Below, in pieces: positions 1 through 8,094 of a stretch of 34,080 nucleotides of DNA (positions are counted from its first letter, which is position 1; every line of letters starts with the position of its first letter). The notes beneath the pieces are model-generated. The model saw only the letters and a program-made list of their open reading frames with translations. It searched no databases and was not told the origin of the DNA. Made by a program: the position numbers and the translations under genes. This DNA comes from a virus: the IMG/VR virus record IMGVR_UViG_3300042731_006565, positions 1-34,080 of that record. One strand, written 5' to 3'.

Positions 1-1
1 G

Positions 2-2554
2 GATGAGGCAATTGGTACTCCTGGATCTACCACCGATAACGCGTTGTCGCGTTGGGACGGCACAGACGGCGGTGCAATCCAGAATTCTGGAGTCACGCTT
101 TCCGATACTGATGCAATGGTCTTCCCAGCCTCCGGGTCAATTTCTAAGCCTTCGCTGCAATCGGGTGCAGAAGCTTATGGAGCAAATGCAGTTGCTGACG
201 CTTTGGACGGTCTGGCTGTTGGTAAGGATGCGACCGTAGGAAATAACGCGTATAATTCGACAGCTATAGGCCAAGGAAGTTCAGTTAGTGCTAGCTCCTT
301 GGATTGTGTGGTAATCGGGCAAGGTTCTACAGTTACAGGTGGAAGTAACGGAAGTTATTGCACGGTTGTGGGTGCCCAAGCAACGGCAGCGCGATTGCGA
401 TGCACAATCATCGGTGAAGGGGCTAAAGGCGACGACTTTGACAACACAGTGGTAGGTCAGAGTGCGGCCGTGTTTGCTCCCAGTGCCGGGAGCAATCAAG
501 GCGCTATAGCCATTGGGCATGATGCTGAGATTGGCAACACTGTTCCAGGTGCAGCGAATGGGGCGGCTATCGTTATTGGCACAGACGCAAAAATTGCGCC
601 AGGTGCGGCAAATGCGGTTTCCATAGGCCCAAACGCAAAGGCCAATACTCCGTCCAGCGGTGATAACAATTATGTGATCGCAATTGGCAGTGACGCTTTG
701 GTTAATTATGACAGCGGCGCAGGTTGTACTAGTGCAATTTGCATTGGTCATTCTGCTGCCATCTATGGCGGTGGCGCTCGAGCGGTATGCGTTGGTGAAA
801 CGGCTAGTTCATTAGGTGGCGCAAATCAAGTTGTTGTCGGTTACGGGGCTAAGGGTGATGTCGATGACGGGATCGTGTCTGTTGGCCACTATGCTTGGGC
901 GTATCCGGAATTCTCGATAGCAATTGGGTCAACATCTAGAGTTTATGAAGAAGGGGCAGGTGACTCTAGCGGTGCAATTGCGCTTGGAAAAAGTGCGGTC
1001 GTCGGTAAGTCTGGCACGCCCGAGGCTGGGTGTGGTGGTGCGATTGCGATCGGTTTGAACAGTTTGGTTAATTATGGATCAATAGGATCTATTGGCATTG
1101 GTGCTGGGTGCAATGTTTCTCATAGTTGTTTGAATACTGTTGCCCTTGGGGCTGGCGTTTCCGTATCTAGTGGTTCTGAAGATTGTACCGTCGTCGGGCA
1201 AGGCGCAACTGTGACAGGAGGCGTTGACCGGTGCACGATCTTGGGTAAAGGCGTTAGTTCGGCATCGGCTGATGTTGTCGCGATAGGGTACGGATCAACC
1301 GTTTCTGCTGGGGCTCAGGAGTCGGTTGTCGTTGGCTCTGGGCTTACTTGTGAGGAAGGTAGGTCTGTATTAATTGGGCTGGATTGTACAATCCACAACA
1401 CAACGGCTGGCGATAGCTTCAATTCTATATTGATTGGCAGTTACTCTTCTATCGCATCGGGTGGGGCTAACGGTTGCGACGCGGCAATCGGAATAGGCTC
1501 TTCTGTCAGCATAGGTGATGGCTGTTTGAATACGATTTGTATTGGAGCCAATGCAACGGCTGATGCAGGGTGTTACGGATCGGTAATCATCGGGCAGGGC
1601 GCTGACGGGAACCAATATTTCCGTTCGGTCGTTATCGGCCAGGTGGCAGATAGCCTGGGGAACAACGCAACGGTTGTAGGCTGGCAAGCTCAGGCCGGTG
1701 CATTGGCTGTTGCGCTTGGATACAGAGCAGCAGTGGCGCAAGCTGCGTCATCTGGGATAGCGATTGGCCGAGATTCATTATCTGACGGTGGCATAGCTTT
1801 GGGCTCTATTGCTAAGGCATTAACAAACAGTTCGATAGCGATAGGGTCCAACACTACAATCAATAGCGCGATTTCAGGAGATAGTGATTCAGCCATTGCT
1901 ATCGGGACTAATTCTGTAATTGGCGGAAGTGGTGAAGCTGGGTGTGGTGCTGCAATTTGTATCGGCTTCAGCGCTAGCGTGGCGCCATCTGCGGAAGACG
2001 CAGTATGTATGGGTGCATCAGCTTCGGCCGCGACCACGGCTAACGCCGCTATCTCGGTCGGTAGCAACGCAGCCGCAGCCGATACTGGTCAGGTAATCAT
2101 AGGCACCGGCGCAATCGGTGGATCGGCTGGTGAATACGGGGTGGCGCTTGGTGGCTCTGCTAGAGCTGATGGCAACCAAGGAACTTGCGTAGGTTATCAG
2201 GCTAGGGTTGATAACGATTATGGCGTTGCCGTGGGTCCTCTCAACCCAAGAGTCGAGGCGGACTTTGGGGTAGCGTTAGGCGCTAACGCTCGGGTCTTAA
2301 TTGGTCATACGGAGGCGATAGCTATAGGGCGCAGCTCGCGGTCTACAGCGGCACATCGCTGCACTATTGGCACGGTTAGCGGCTCGCAGGCCAAAGAGTT
2401 GCAAATTGGCCTCGGCTTAGCGGTCTGGGGAGCAACGCCGCCTGCGTCGCAACCAACCAAAATCAGTGATCCAACTGATTTAGCGTCAGCGTTGACCGCT
2501 ATAGCGTCAATTATTGATGTATTAGAAGGCGCTGGGTTATCCAGTGCGACATAG
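2..2554 (+). CDS. YadA-head-like repetitive fibre protein, 5' partial
   Basis: The frame is open from base 2, so the start lies upstream; at least 850 residues are visible. The first residues (GTPGSTTDNALSRWDG) match a style common near the trimerisation points of phage fibre proteins. The rest is built of about 14-residue units of the form AIAIGxxAxV, the pattern of trimeric-adhesin (YadA) head repeats, which fold as a left-handed beta-roll trimer. The C-terminal 60 residues leave the repeat and end in a helical segment (PTDLASALTAIASIIDVLEG) typical of phage fibre ends. It is unusually cysteine-rich for an adhesin (AICIG, AVCVG, TICIG). It lies upstream of the neck genes rather than next to the tail fibre, so a head fibre or decoration is possible. 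The role as an adhesin is inferred from the fold. The gene lacks the TCTGGA motif after base 91. Confidence 0.8.
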   Translation, partial: DEAIGTPGSTTDNALSRWDGTDGGAIQNSGVTLSDTDAMVFPASGSISKPSLQSGAEAYGANAVADALDGLAVGKDATVGNNAYNSTAIGQGSSVSASSLDCVVIGQGSTVTGGSNGSYCTVVGAQATAARLRCTIIGEGAKGDDFDNTVVGQSAAVFAPSAGSNQGAIAIGHDAEIGNTVPGAANGAAIVIGTDAKIAPGAANAVSIGPNAKANTPSSGDNNYVIAIGSDALVNYDSGAGCTSAICIGHSAAIYGGGARAVCVGETASSLGGANQVVVGYGAKGDVDDGIVSVGHYAWAYPEFSIAIGSTSRVYEEGAGDSSGAIALGKSAVVGKSGTPEAGCGGAIAIGLNSLVNYGSIGSIGIGAGCNVSHSCLNTVALGAGVSVSSGSEDCTVVGQGATVTGGVDRCTILGKGVSSASADVVAIGYGSTVSAGAQESVVVGSGLTCEEGRSVLIGLDCTIHNTTAGDSFNSILIGSYSSIASGGANGCDAAIGIGSSVSIGDGCLNTICIGANATADAGCYGSVIIGQGADGNQYFRSVVIGQVADSLGNNATVVGWQAQAGALAVALGYRAAVAQAASSGIAIGRDSLSDGGIALGSIAKALTNSSIAIGSNTTINSAISGDSDSAIAIGTNSVIGGSGEAGCGAAICIGFSASVAPSAEDAVCMGASASAATTANAAISVGSNAAAADTGQVIIGTGAIGGSAGEYGVALGGSARADGNQGTCVGYQARVDNDYGVAVGPLNPRVEADFGVALGANARVLIGHTEAIAIGRSSRSTAAHRCTIGTVSGSQAKELQIGLGLAVWGATPPASQPTKISDPTDLASALTAIASIIDVLEGAGLSSAT

Positions 2555-2565
2555 AAAGGGACGTC

Positions 2566-2838
2566 ATGAGTAAAGAAAAAATCGTGGAAGCTTTGAAATC
2601 GGTAAAGGGTGAGAACCTTCCCAAGATCGATCCAGAAATTCTGGAGCTACTCGTCACGCTCAAAGAAAAAGCGTTGATGCTTTCAATGGAGGCTCAAGAA
2701 GCGGACCTAGCTTTCCGTCGACACGTGGCAGGAGCGTGCAAGCAAAAAGGGGCGCCGATTGATCGGTCTATCGTGTGTCTCGGTTGTGGATCGATTAGAC
2801 CGGTACAAACCGAACGTTGCCCCAATTGCGTGGGGTAA
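2566..2838 (+). CDS. Small zinc-ribbon protein
   Basis: This encodes 90 residues. The first 60 are predicted to be helical and charged. The C-terminus carries CLGCG-x9-CPNC, a four-cysteine zinc-ribbon pattern that ends two residues before the stop. It begins 11 bases after the fibre gene with AAAGGGA as ribosome site, so it is probably co-transcribed. I do not recognise the family. A structural zinc in a virion-assembly or regulatory protein is possible. An inverted pair of the TCTGGA hexamer (2631-2645) lies inside the gene. Confidence 0.75.
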   Translation: MSKEKIVEALKSVKGENLPKIDPEILELLVTLKEKALMLSMEAQEADLAFRRHVAGACKQKGAPIDRSIVCLGCGSIRPVQTERCPNCVG

Positions 2839-2877
2839 ATGGAGTAGGAGCGGGCTCCATTGGATAGAGGTTGATCA

Positions 2878-3975
2878 ATGTCGACTTACCGTCATGGGAA
2901 AGAAGCTGATGCCGTCCTACTCCTACAGCTGGCCGATCCGGCATCTCGAGATCCGGTGACTGACGCAACGCCAGAGGTTCAAATCCGTAGGTATCGGCAC
3001 AGTCATACGGGAGCTCTTCTGGACGGCTGGTACTGGGACGGCGCCACGTTCACGCCTACTCCCACGTGGCTGACCATGGCGGAATTCGACGCCACCAACA
3101 CCCCAGGCTTGTACCTGTATCATTTTGAACAAAGCCTGGTGAGCGCCAACTACATCTACTTGGCCTATGTACGCCACACGTCAGTCCCCAAGGGCTTTGA
3201 CGTCGAGCAGCACATTTTTACGGACGAAATCACGATTTTTTCTGGAACTCCAGCGGTCCCCATCGCCCCAGACGATACGGTTATGGGCAAGCTTGCCGCC
3301 ATGGAGCTTTCAACCGGGGCCGTGGCTCTAGCGAACGCGGATGCCGTCTGGGACGAACCGATCGCGGAGCATGCGACTCCAGGGAGCACGGGAGCAGCGC
3401 TCAACCAATGCGCTGGCGGCGTGGGTGCCTATCAAATCGATCTTTCGGTGGTTGACGACGCGACGAGTGATCCCCTCCCAGGGGCTCAGGTCGATATCTA
3501 CCGGTCAGATGATTCGTTTCTCGCGAGAGTCTGGACGGATATCAACGGGGAGCGCTCGGTTGGTCTGGATTTGGGTGCCTACAATCTCATCGTGTTCGCG
3601 AGCGGGTACAACTTCACGGTGCCCACACCGTTGGCGGTCACGGCGAACGCCCCCTTCGAGATCCGGGGGACATCCGTAGTGCCACCCCCAGCCGGTCCAG
3701 ATTATTGCGTGATTTATGGGACGGTGCGTAATGTAGCAGGCGACCCCATCGTGAACGCATGCGTTGAGGCCTATTCGATCGTGCCCCAGGTGGTTGGCGG
3801 CGTGCAACAGAGTGAGCAGATTGCGTCCGTGAACACGGATGTCAACGGTCAGTTTACCATGCCGCTGTTGCGTAACACTGTGGTCCGGTTCATCATCGAG
3901 TCGACTGGAGTGGATGAGATCAGAACGGTGCCAGACGCGGATACGCAGGACATCGCAACGTGGACGGCGCCATAG
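2878..3975 (+). CDS. Virion protein with carboxypeptidase-regulatory-like beta domains
   Basis: This encodes 365 residues and starts at ATG 2878 behind an AGAGG site. Residues 1-120 form a beta-rich domain with many aromatic residues (YRHGKEADAVLLLQL, then GWYWDGATF, and DATNTPGLYLYHFE). Two domains follow, around residues 185-265 and 282-362. Each has the pattern of a CarboxypepD_reg/transthyretin-like beta sandwich: an opening like GTVRNVAGDPIVNACVEAY, a central TDxNGxFTMPLL turn, and closing strands. Such sandwiches are common as surface decorations on phage capsids and tails. Its position between the YadA-like fibre and the neck genes suggests a head-surface or neck-associated protein. 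I am confident of the fold class but not of the location. Confidence 0.7.
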   Translation: MSTYRHGKEADAVLLLQLADPASRDPVTDATPEVQIRRYRHSHTGALLDGWYWDGATFTPTPTWLTMAEFDATNTPGLYLYHFEQSLVSANYIYLAYVRHTSVPKGFDVEQHIFTDEITIFSGTPAVPIAPDDTVMGKLAAMELSTGAVALANADAVWDEPIAEHATPGSTGAALNQCAGGVGAYQIDLSVVDDATSDPLPGAQVDIYRSDDSFLARVWTDINGERSVGLDLGAYNLIVFASGYNFTVPTPLAVTANAPFEIRGTSVVPPPAGPDYCVIYGTVRNVAGDPIVNACVEAYSIVPQVVGGVQQSEQIASVNTDVNGQFTMPLLRNTVVRFIIESTGVDEIRTVPDADTQDIATWTAP

Positions 3976-3985
3976 GAGTATAGAC

Positions 3986-4324
3986 GTGTCGTTACAGTCC
4001 CGCACCAGCAGACTCACTCCTGGAACCTGGATTGCTTTGGTGGGGGCCTTTTTGGGTGTTTCTGCTGCTGTAACCGGTAGTTACACGTACGTTTTTGCGA
4101 CAAAAGGGGAGTTGAAAAGGGTCGAGCTGAAACAGGCGGATAAGGCGGACCAAAAGCTGAACGAATGGAGGTTGAAAACTCTGGAAATCCAGGTGGATAA
4201 TCTGGAAATGCGGATGCAGCGGATGGACCGAAATATCGTGACGCTATTGGAGCGGTTCCGTTTGGAACCGGACCCAGCTCCGGCCTACAAGCCGTTGCCT
4301 CAACGCCCAGGGGGGATCCCATGA
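3986..4324 (+). CDS. Small single-pass membrane protein with coiled coil
   Basis: The start chosen is GTG 3986, preceded by GGAGTATAGAC. A longer in-frame extension back to 3839 would overlap the preceding gene, so I rejected it. The product is 112 residues. It has one hydrophobic segment (about 12-33, TWIALVGAFLGVSAAVTGSYTY), then a charged heptad-rich stretch (about 38-90) typical of a coiled coil, then a proline-rich tail. The stop overlaps the next start as ATGA. The architecture resembles XhlA-like or spanin-like proteins. Because it lies among structural genes, a membrane-associated role in infection is equally possible. I do not recognise the family. Confidence 0.65.
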   Translation: MSLQSRTSRLTPGTWIALVGAFLGVSAAVTGSYTYVFATKGELKRVELKQADKADQKLNEWRLKTLEIQVDNLEMRMQRMDRNIVTLLERFRLEPDPAPAYKPLPQRPGGIP

Positions 4325-5409
4325 GCTGCCCAAAGACGCAACCGATTCTGGTCAATATCGAGGTGCCCGACCCCGATGCCGTGTTGGAGAGCTACAACCA
4401 GATCCAAATTTTTCGGAGCGTGACCGATTCCGGTGGTCCGTACAAAGAGATCACGGGGCCGGGAACGCGTATCACGGTTGAACCTTGCTTGACTGAGTAC
4501 CAATACGAGGACGAAGCGGGATCTCCAGACTTTTGGTACAAATTTCGGTTCTTCAACGCCCTCAGTTTGGCGGTAGACGTCTTTTCGGAGCCACAGCCGG
4601 GGGAGCTCGATCCCGCGCTAAGCATCATCAGTATCGAGGAACTCAAGACCTACTACTTGTTCGGCCTGGACCTCACCAACGACCTCGGCGAGGAATATCC
4701 AGATTCCTTGTTCGCTTTCTGGATCCGAAATGCGGTCGATTGGCTGGAGAGAAAGCTTGATATCCCAATTCTGCCGGTGACGATCGATGAGGAGCGGCAC
4801 GACTACTACCGAGACGACTACGACAAGTACATCTATATCCAGCTGAACCGGTATCCGTTGATCTCGGTCGAAGAGGTCAAAATGGTGCTGCCGGGGGAAC
4901 AGGTCGTCCAGACTTTTGATCAAAACTGGCTGCATCCAGAAAGACATTCTGGACAGCTACAACTTGTCCCGGGCACAGGTACGGCGGGCTCGATCCTGCT
5001 CGGGGCCAGCGGGGCGTGGTTACCGCTGATCTACGGGAACAACCGGTTCATCCCAGACGTTTTCCGGGTGAAATACACAGCCGGTTTCGGGCGGCCACCG
5101 CCTTCAGGTTGCAGCACGTCGATATCGTATTCGGACCCCCAGCTGGACAAGGTACCGGCGATCATCGGTGAGTTGGTCGGGAAGGTGGCGGCATTCGGTC
5201 CGTTAAATATCGCGGGCGATTTGCTGGGTGGTGCGGGAATTGCATCGCAAAGTATCTCAATAGACGGACTTTCGCAAAATTTCAACACAACGTCAAGTGC
5301 GACAAGCGCGGGCTACGGCGCACGGCTCATCCAATACAATAAAGAGATAAAAGACCAAATTCCTACATTGTACCGTCATTTCCACGGTAACCGGGTGATT
5401 GCGGTTTGA
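4321..5409 (+). CDS. Neck / head-tail connector protein
   Basis: This encodes 362 residues and overlaps the previous stop by four bases. Residues 1-100 look like a beta domain of the fibronectin type (phrases such as YNQIQIFRSV and YKFRFFNALS). Residues 101-362 carry features seen in predicted head-tail connector or adaptor proteins: a helical segment with AVDWLERKLDIPILP, a strand-rich middle, YTAGFG, and a C-terminal segment with SISIDGLSQ, SGYGARLIQY and helical residues. It is the first gene of a neck run (4321-7718) that ends just before the sheath gene, in the usual order for contractile-tailed phages. The call rests on pattern and synteny, not on a catalytic motif. Confidence 0.65.
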   Translation: MSCPKTQPILVNIEVPDPDAVLESYNQIQIFRSVTDSGGPYKEITGPGTRITVEPCLTEYQYEDEAGSPDFWYKFRFFNALSLAVDVFSEPQPGELDPALSIISIEELKTYYLFGLDLTNDLGEEYPDSLFAFWIRNAVDWLERKLDIPILPVTIDEERHDYYRDDYDKYIYIQLNRYPLISVEEVKMVLPGEQVVQTFDQNWLHPERHSGQLQLVPGTGTAGSILLGASGAWLPLIYGNNRFIPDVFRVKYTAGFGRPPPSGCSTSISYSDPQLDKVPAIIGELVGKVAAFGPLNIAGDLLGGAGIASQSISIDGLSQNFNTTSSATSAGYGARLIQYNKEIKDQIPTLYRHFHGNRVIAV

Positions 5410-5410
5410 C

Positions 5411-6226
5411 ATGGCGACGCTGAGACCAAAAGCGGGGGCCATTGGGCTCCTAGAAGGCCAGAAGGAAGCCGGCAAGCGGGTTGACTTTAAGCCGGATGAC
5501 TTCGTGTTGCTCGTTGAGACAAAGGGTTACCGTCTAGCTTGGTCGAGGACAGCTTATTGTCCATGTCAACCCATCAACAGTCAGACCGAGCAGCCAGACC
5601 CCACGTGTGCCCTGTGTGAAGGCTCAGGGTGGGTACGGTTTCGTCCCGAGGCGGCGGTCACCAACGTAGGCACCATTGGGGAGCTCGACGACCTCCAGCA
5701 GGCCATCGTGGACGACAACGCCGCAGTGATCCGTGGTATCATGACGTCCATTACGAATACCAAGGTGCCATACGACCAGGTTTTGCCGAGGCTAGAAGGC
5801 ATGTTGCAAGTAACGACGCGGCATGAAAACAAGCTTGGCTATTACGACCGGTTGGTAAACCTGGATTCGACCATCATTTACGCGCAGGTGTACGATTACG
5901 AGGGCGAGGGCGAGACGTCGTTGCGTTACCCCGTGCGGTACGTCAACTTGCTCCAGAGCACGGCGAAGACTTTTCTCGAAGTCTCGACCAGCAACCCAAA
6001 CGGTGATTACCGGCTCGTTTCTGGAAAAATCGTTTGGGAGTCTGGAAAGGCTCCACCCAACGGAACGCGGCTAGCGGTGCATTACCTCACGCATCCGACC
6101 TGGCGTGTGATCGAGCATCCGCATGCAATGCGCACCACCCCCGTGAAGTACAAAACCACAAGCGCGGTCGGTGACCCCGAGTCACTCCCAGTCCAGGGGG
6201 TCTGCAAACTGGAGTTCATGCTATGA
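5411..6226 (+). CDS. Neck-region virion protein with four-cysteine zinc motif
   Basis: This encodes 271 residues from ATG 5411, one base after the preceding stop. An in-frame TTG at 5399 would overlap that gene. After about 45 residues it has CPC-x12-CALCEGSGW, a zinc-knuckle pattern like those in many neck or head-closure proteins of large myoviruses. A helical segment and a beta-rich C-terminal half follow, with strands around RYPVRYVNLL and RLAVHYLTHPTW. The stop overlaps the next start by ATGA, so the pair is probably translationally coupled. A structural role in head closure or tail attachment is inferred from position. Confidence 0.6.
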   Translation: MATLRPKAGAIGLLEGQKEAGKRVDFKPDDFVLLVETKGYRLAWSRTAYCPCQPINSQTEQPDPTCALCEGSGWVRFRPEAAVTNVGTIGELDDLQQAIVDDNAAVIRGIMTSITNTKVPYDQVLPRLEGMLQVTTRHENKLGYYDRLVNLDSTIIYAQVYDYEGEGETSLRYPVRYVNLLQSTAKTFLEVSTSNPNGDYRLVSGKIVWESGKAPPNGTRLAVHYLTHPTWRVIEHPHAMRTTPVKYKTTSAVGDPESLPVQGVCKLEFML

Positions 6227-7050
6227 GCGTGGAAATACTAAACCTGGACAAGATCATTCCGCAGGGCTTGATGGACATGTACAGTCCGAAGCTCGCTGAA
6301 ATGGTGTTGGGCGATATTGCTGATGGTGCCCGAAACGAGTGGATCCGGCTCGCTGAAAAAGAGCTCAAGACCACAGCGGAAGACTACACCGGAGGCATCC
6401 AACCAGTAGCAATGAAGCAAGGTGCGGCTGTAATCACGTTGGTAGGGGAATTACCGAACGTAATTGAACAAGGCCAAGCGGCGTATGACATGCACGATAC
6501 GTTGCTTGGGCCTAACGTTCCGATCTCACCCCCAGGCGAGTTCGGGAAGCATCTAAAAATCGATCCGAAAACGTTCAAAACCGGATATTATCGAGCGATT
6601 CCGTTTCGGCATGCTACGCCTGGGACGAAAAAGAAGCCACGGGGCGGTGCTGTCGGCGTTGAGATGGGAAAGGCTTACGCCGGACATAGAGAGGTGGAAG
6701 ACGCTAAAGCACTGGGCAAGAAGGTTTATGGCAAAGCAAAACGACTCAAGGGCACAGTTAGTGATCCATATGGCAAGACGACCTACGGCGGTCGACTGCC
6801 TGAGGGGTTGGCGCCGAAACTAAAACCTCACCACAAGACGGACATTTACGCGGGTATGATCCGAGAGCGTAAAACGTACGAGAAAGCAAGGCAAAGCCAG
6901 TATATGACTTTCAGAATGATTTCCACGGGTAGCCCAGGTTGGCGGCGTAAAAGGACAGAGGGTAAGTTTTTCGCGGCTAAGGTCAGCAAATACGTTGAGA
7001 AGGTAGCACCCCAGGCGTTTGCTGCTCTGTTGGGGGGTATGGACGAATGA
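6223..7050 (+). CDS. Tail-completion / neck structural protein
   Basis: This encodes 275 basic residues. The N-terminal part is helical (KLAEMVLGDIADGARNEW). A glycine/proline and lysine-rich middle follows (FRHATPGTKKKPRGG). The C-terminus has TFRMISTGSPGWRRK and VSKYVEKVAPQAF, a pattern seen in tail-completion or HK97 gp10-like proteins of large phages. It overlaps the flanking genes by four bases on both sides. No TCTGGA/TCCAGA hexamer was found in this gene, although its neighbours carry several. Confidence 0.6.
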   Translation: MSVEILNLDKIIPQGLMDMYSPKLAEMVLGDIADGARNEWIRLAEKELKTTAEDYTGGIQPVAMKQGAAVITLVGELPNVIEQGQAAYDMHDTLLGPNVPISPPGEFGKHLKIDPKTFKTGYYRAIPFRHATPGTKKKPRGGAVGVEMGKAYAGHREVEDAKALGKKVYGKAKRLKGTVSDPYGKTTYGGRLPEGLAPKLKPHHKTDIYAGMIRERKTYEKARQSQYMTFRMISTGSPGWRRKRTEGKFFAAKVSKYVEKVAPQAFAALLGGMDE

Positions 7051-7718
7051 TTCAACGGTTACTGTATCAGCAGTTGAAAGACGGCATTCAGATTATTCTG
7101 GATGACCTGACAATTCTGGATCAGCTTTTCGTTGACCTGTTCGAGTTGACGCAAGCAGAAACCGACAAGATCAAGACGGCGTTTACGACGCAAACCCCGC
7201 ACGTGATTCACGGATACGCAAGGTCAGAATCCGATTTCCCCTTATACTCAGTGGTACTGGGAAATGAAGCGGAAAGCGATACTTATCTATCCGATGACGC
7301 GGGCATGATCGATGATCCAGAAAACCCGCTTTTCGGCACAGACGCGTATTCCTCGATTTGGGACAGCGAATTTCACATTTTGTGCTACACTGAGCATCCA
7401 GATTTGACTCTGTACTATTACGAAATAGCAAAATCGATTTTGATATCATCCGATTTCACGTCTTGGGGTGTGGTCGACTACAGTATGTCTGGATTAGACT
7501 TGATGCCGGACCCCAGGTATATTCCAGAACATCTGTTTGTCCGGCAGATAAATTTCGATGCCAAGTACGAATTTTTGCGACTGGGGCAAGGTAGCAGGCT
7601 CGGCAAAGCGTGGAAGGTCCGAGGGATTCACATTGACAAGTCTGGAAGTCCTAGCGATGTTGGAGGCGTGAAAACGCTGGTGTACCCTGCGGGAATTCTG
7701 GAAGAAGAGGAAGGGTAA
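7047..7718 (+). CDS. Tail terminator-like protein
   Basis: This encodes 223 residues, overlapping the previous stop as ATGA. The first 45 residues form an amphipathic helix. A mixed alpha/beta body follows, with strands around FPLYSVVLGNEAES and SEFHILCYTEHPDLTLYYYEIAKSI. The one-small-protein-upstream-of-sheath position, the acidic character and the alpha/beta pattern fit a tail terminator or tail-sheath stabiliser. No diagnostic residue is visible. It ends in an acidic EEEEG, two bases before the next ATG. Confidence 0.55.
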   Translation: MIQRLLYQQLKDGIQIILDDLTILDQLFVDLFELTQAETDKIKTAFTTQTPHVIHGYARSESDFPLYSVVLGNEAESDTYLSDDAGMIDDPENPLFGTDAYSSIWDSEFHILCYTEHPDLTLYYYEIAKSILISSDFTSWGVVDYSMSGLDLMPDPRYIPEHLFVRQINFDAKYEFLRLGQGSRLGKAWKVRGIHIDKSGSPSDVGGVKTLVYPAGILEEEEG

Positions 7719-7720
7719 GC

Positions 7721-8077
7721 ATGGCGAAACGAAAGAAGATCGAGGTTCCAGAAATTCTGGATGACTCACAGGACGAAACCGCGTCTCCACAAACGGACGA
7801 GGTGAAACCGGAAGTGGCTGCTCGCGAACCGTCAGAGCTTTTTGGGACGGTAGATCCAAAGGAGATGTTATTGGTGGCCCCGAAAGAATCTCCAAAAGAA
7901 GTTCCGAAGGCTGACGGGTTGCCGAAGGTAGCTTTGCGCGTTTTCATCGCTTCAGGTGGTATCCGTTGGGATCAGATGGCGGGGTTCAAATATTATGCTA
8001 CACGTTTGAAGATGGGGCCGCTTTCGATCCCGGAGTGGCGTGCTGCTTTCAACAAGTTCATGAAACGTCCAGTATGA
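7721..8077 (+). CDS. Small pre-sheath protein of unknown function
   Basis: This encodes 118 residues. The first 70 are low-complexity and probably disordered, rich in Pro, Lys and Glu (EVKPEVAAREP, KESPKEVPK). The last 45 form a compact conserved-looking domain (RVFIASGGIRWDQMAGFKYY, then MGPLSIPEWRAAFNKFM). It lies directly between the terminator-like gene and the sheath gene. I do not recognise the family. It could be a tail-assembly helper or a minor virion protein. A TCCAGAAATTCTGGA inverted pair lies at its 5' end (7747-7761). Confidence 0.6.
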   Translation: MAKRKKIEVPEILDDSQDETASPQTDEVKPEVAAREPSELFGTVDPKEMLLVAPKESPKEVPKADGLPKVALRVFIASGGIRWDQMAGFKYYATRLKMGPLSIPEWRAAFNKFMKRPV

Positions 8078-8094
8078 TCTAGGAGGAATGTCAA

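Noticed and set aside
3-239. Separate 78-codon + strand open frame at the left edge
   Set aside because: It overlaps the frame of the large fibre protein, which is open from base 2 and continues for 2.5 kb.
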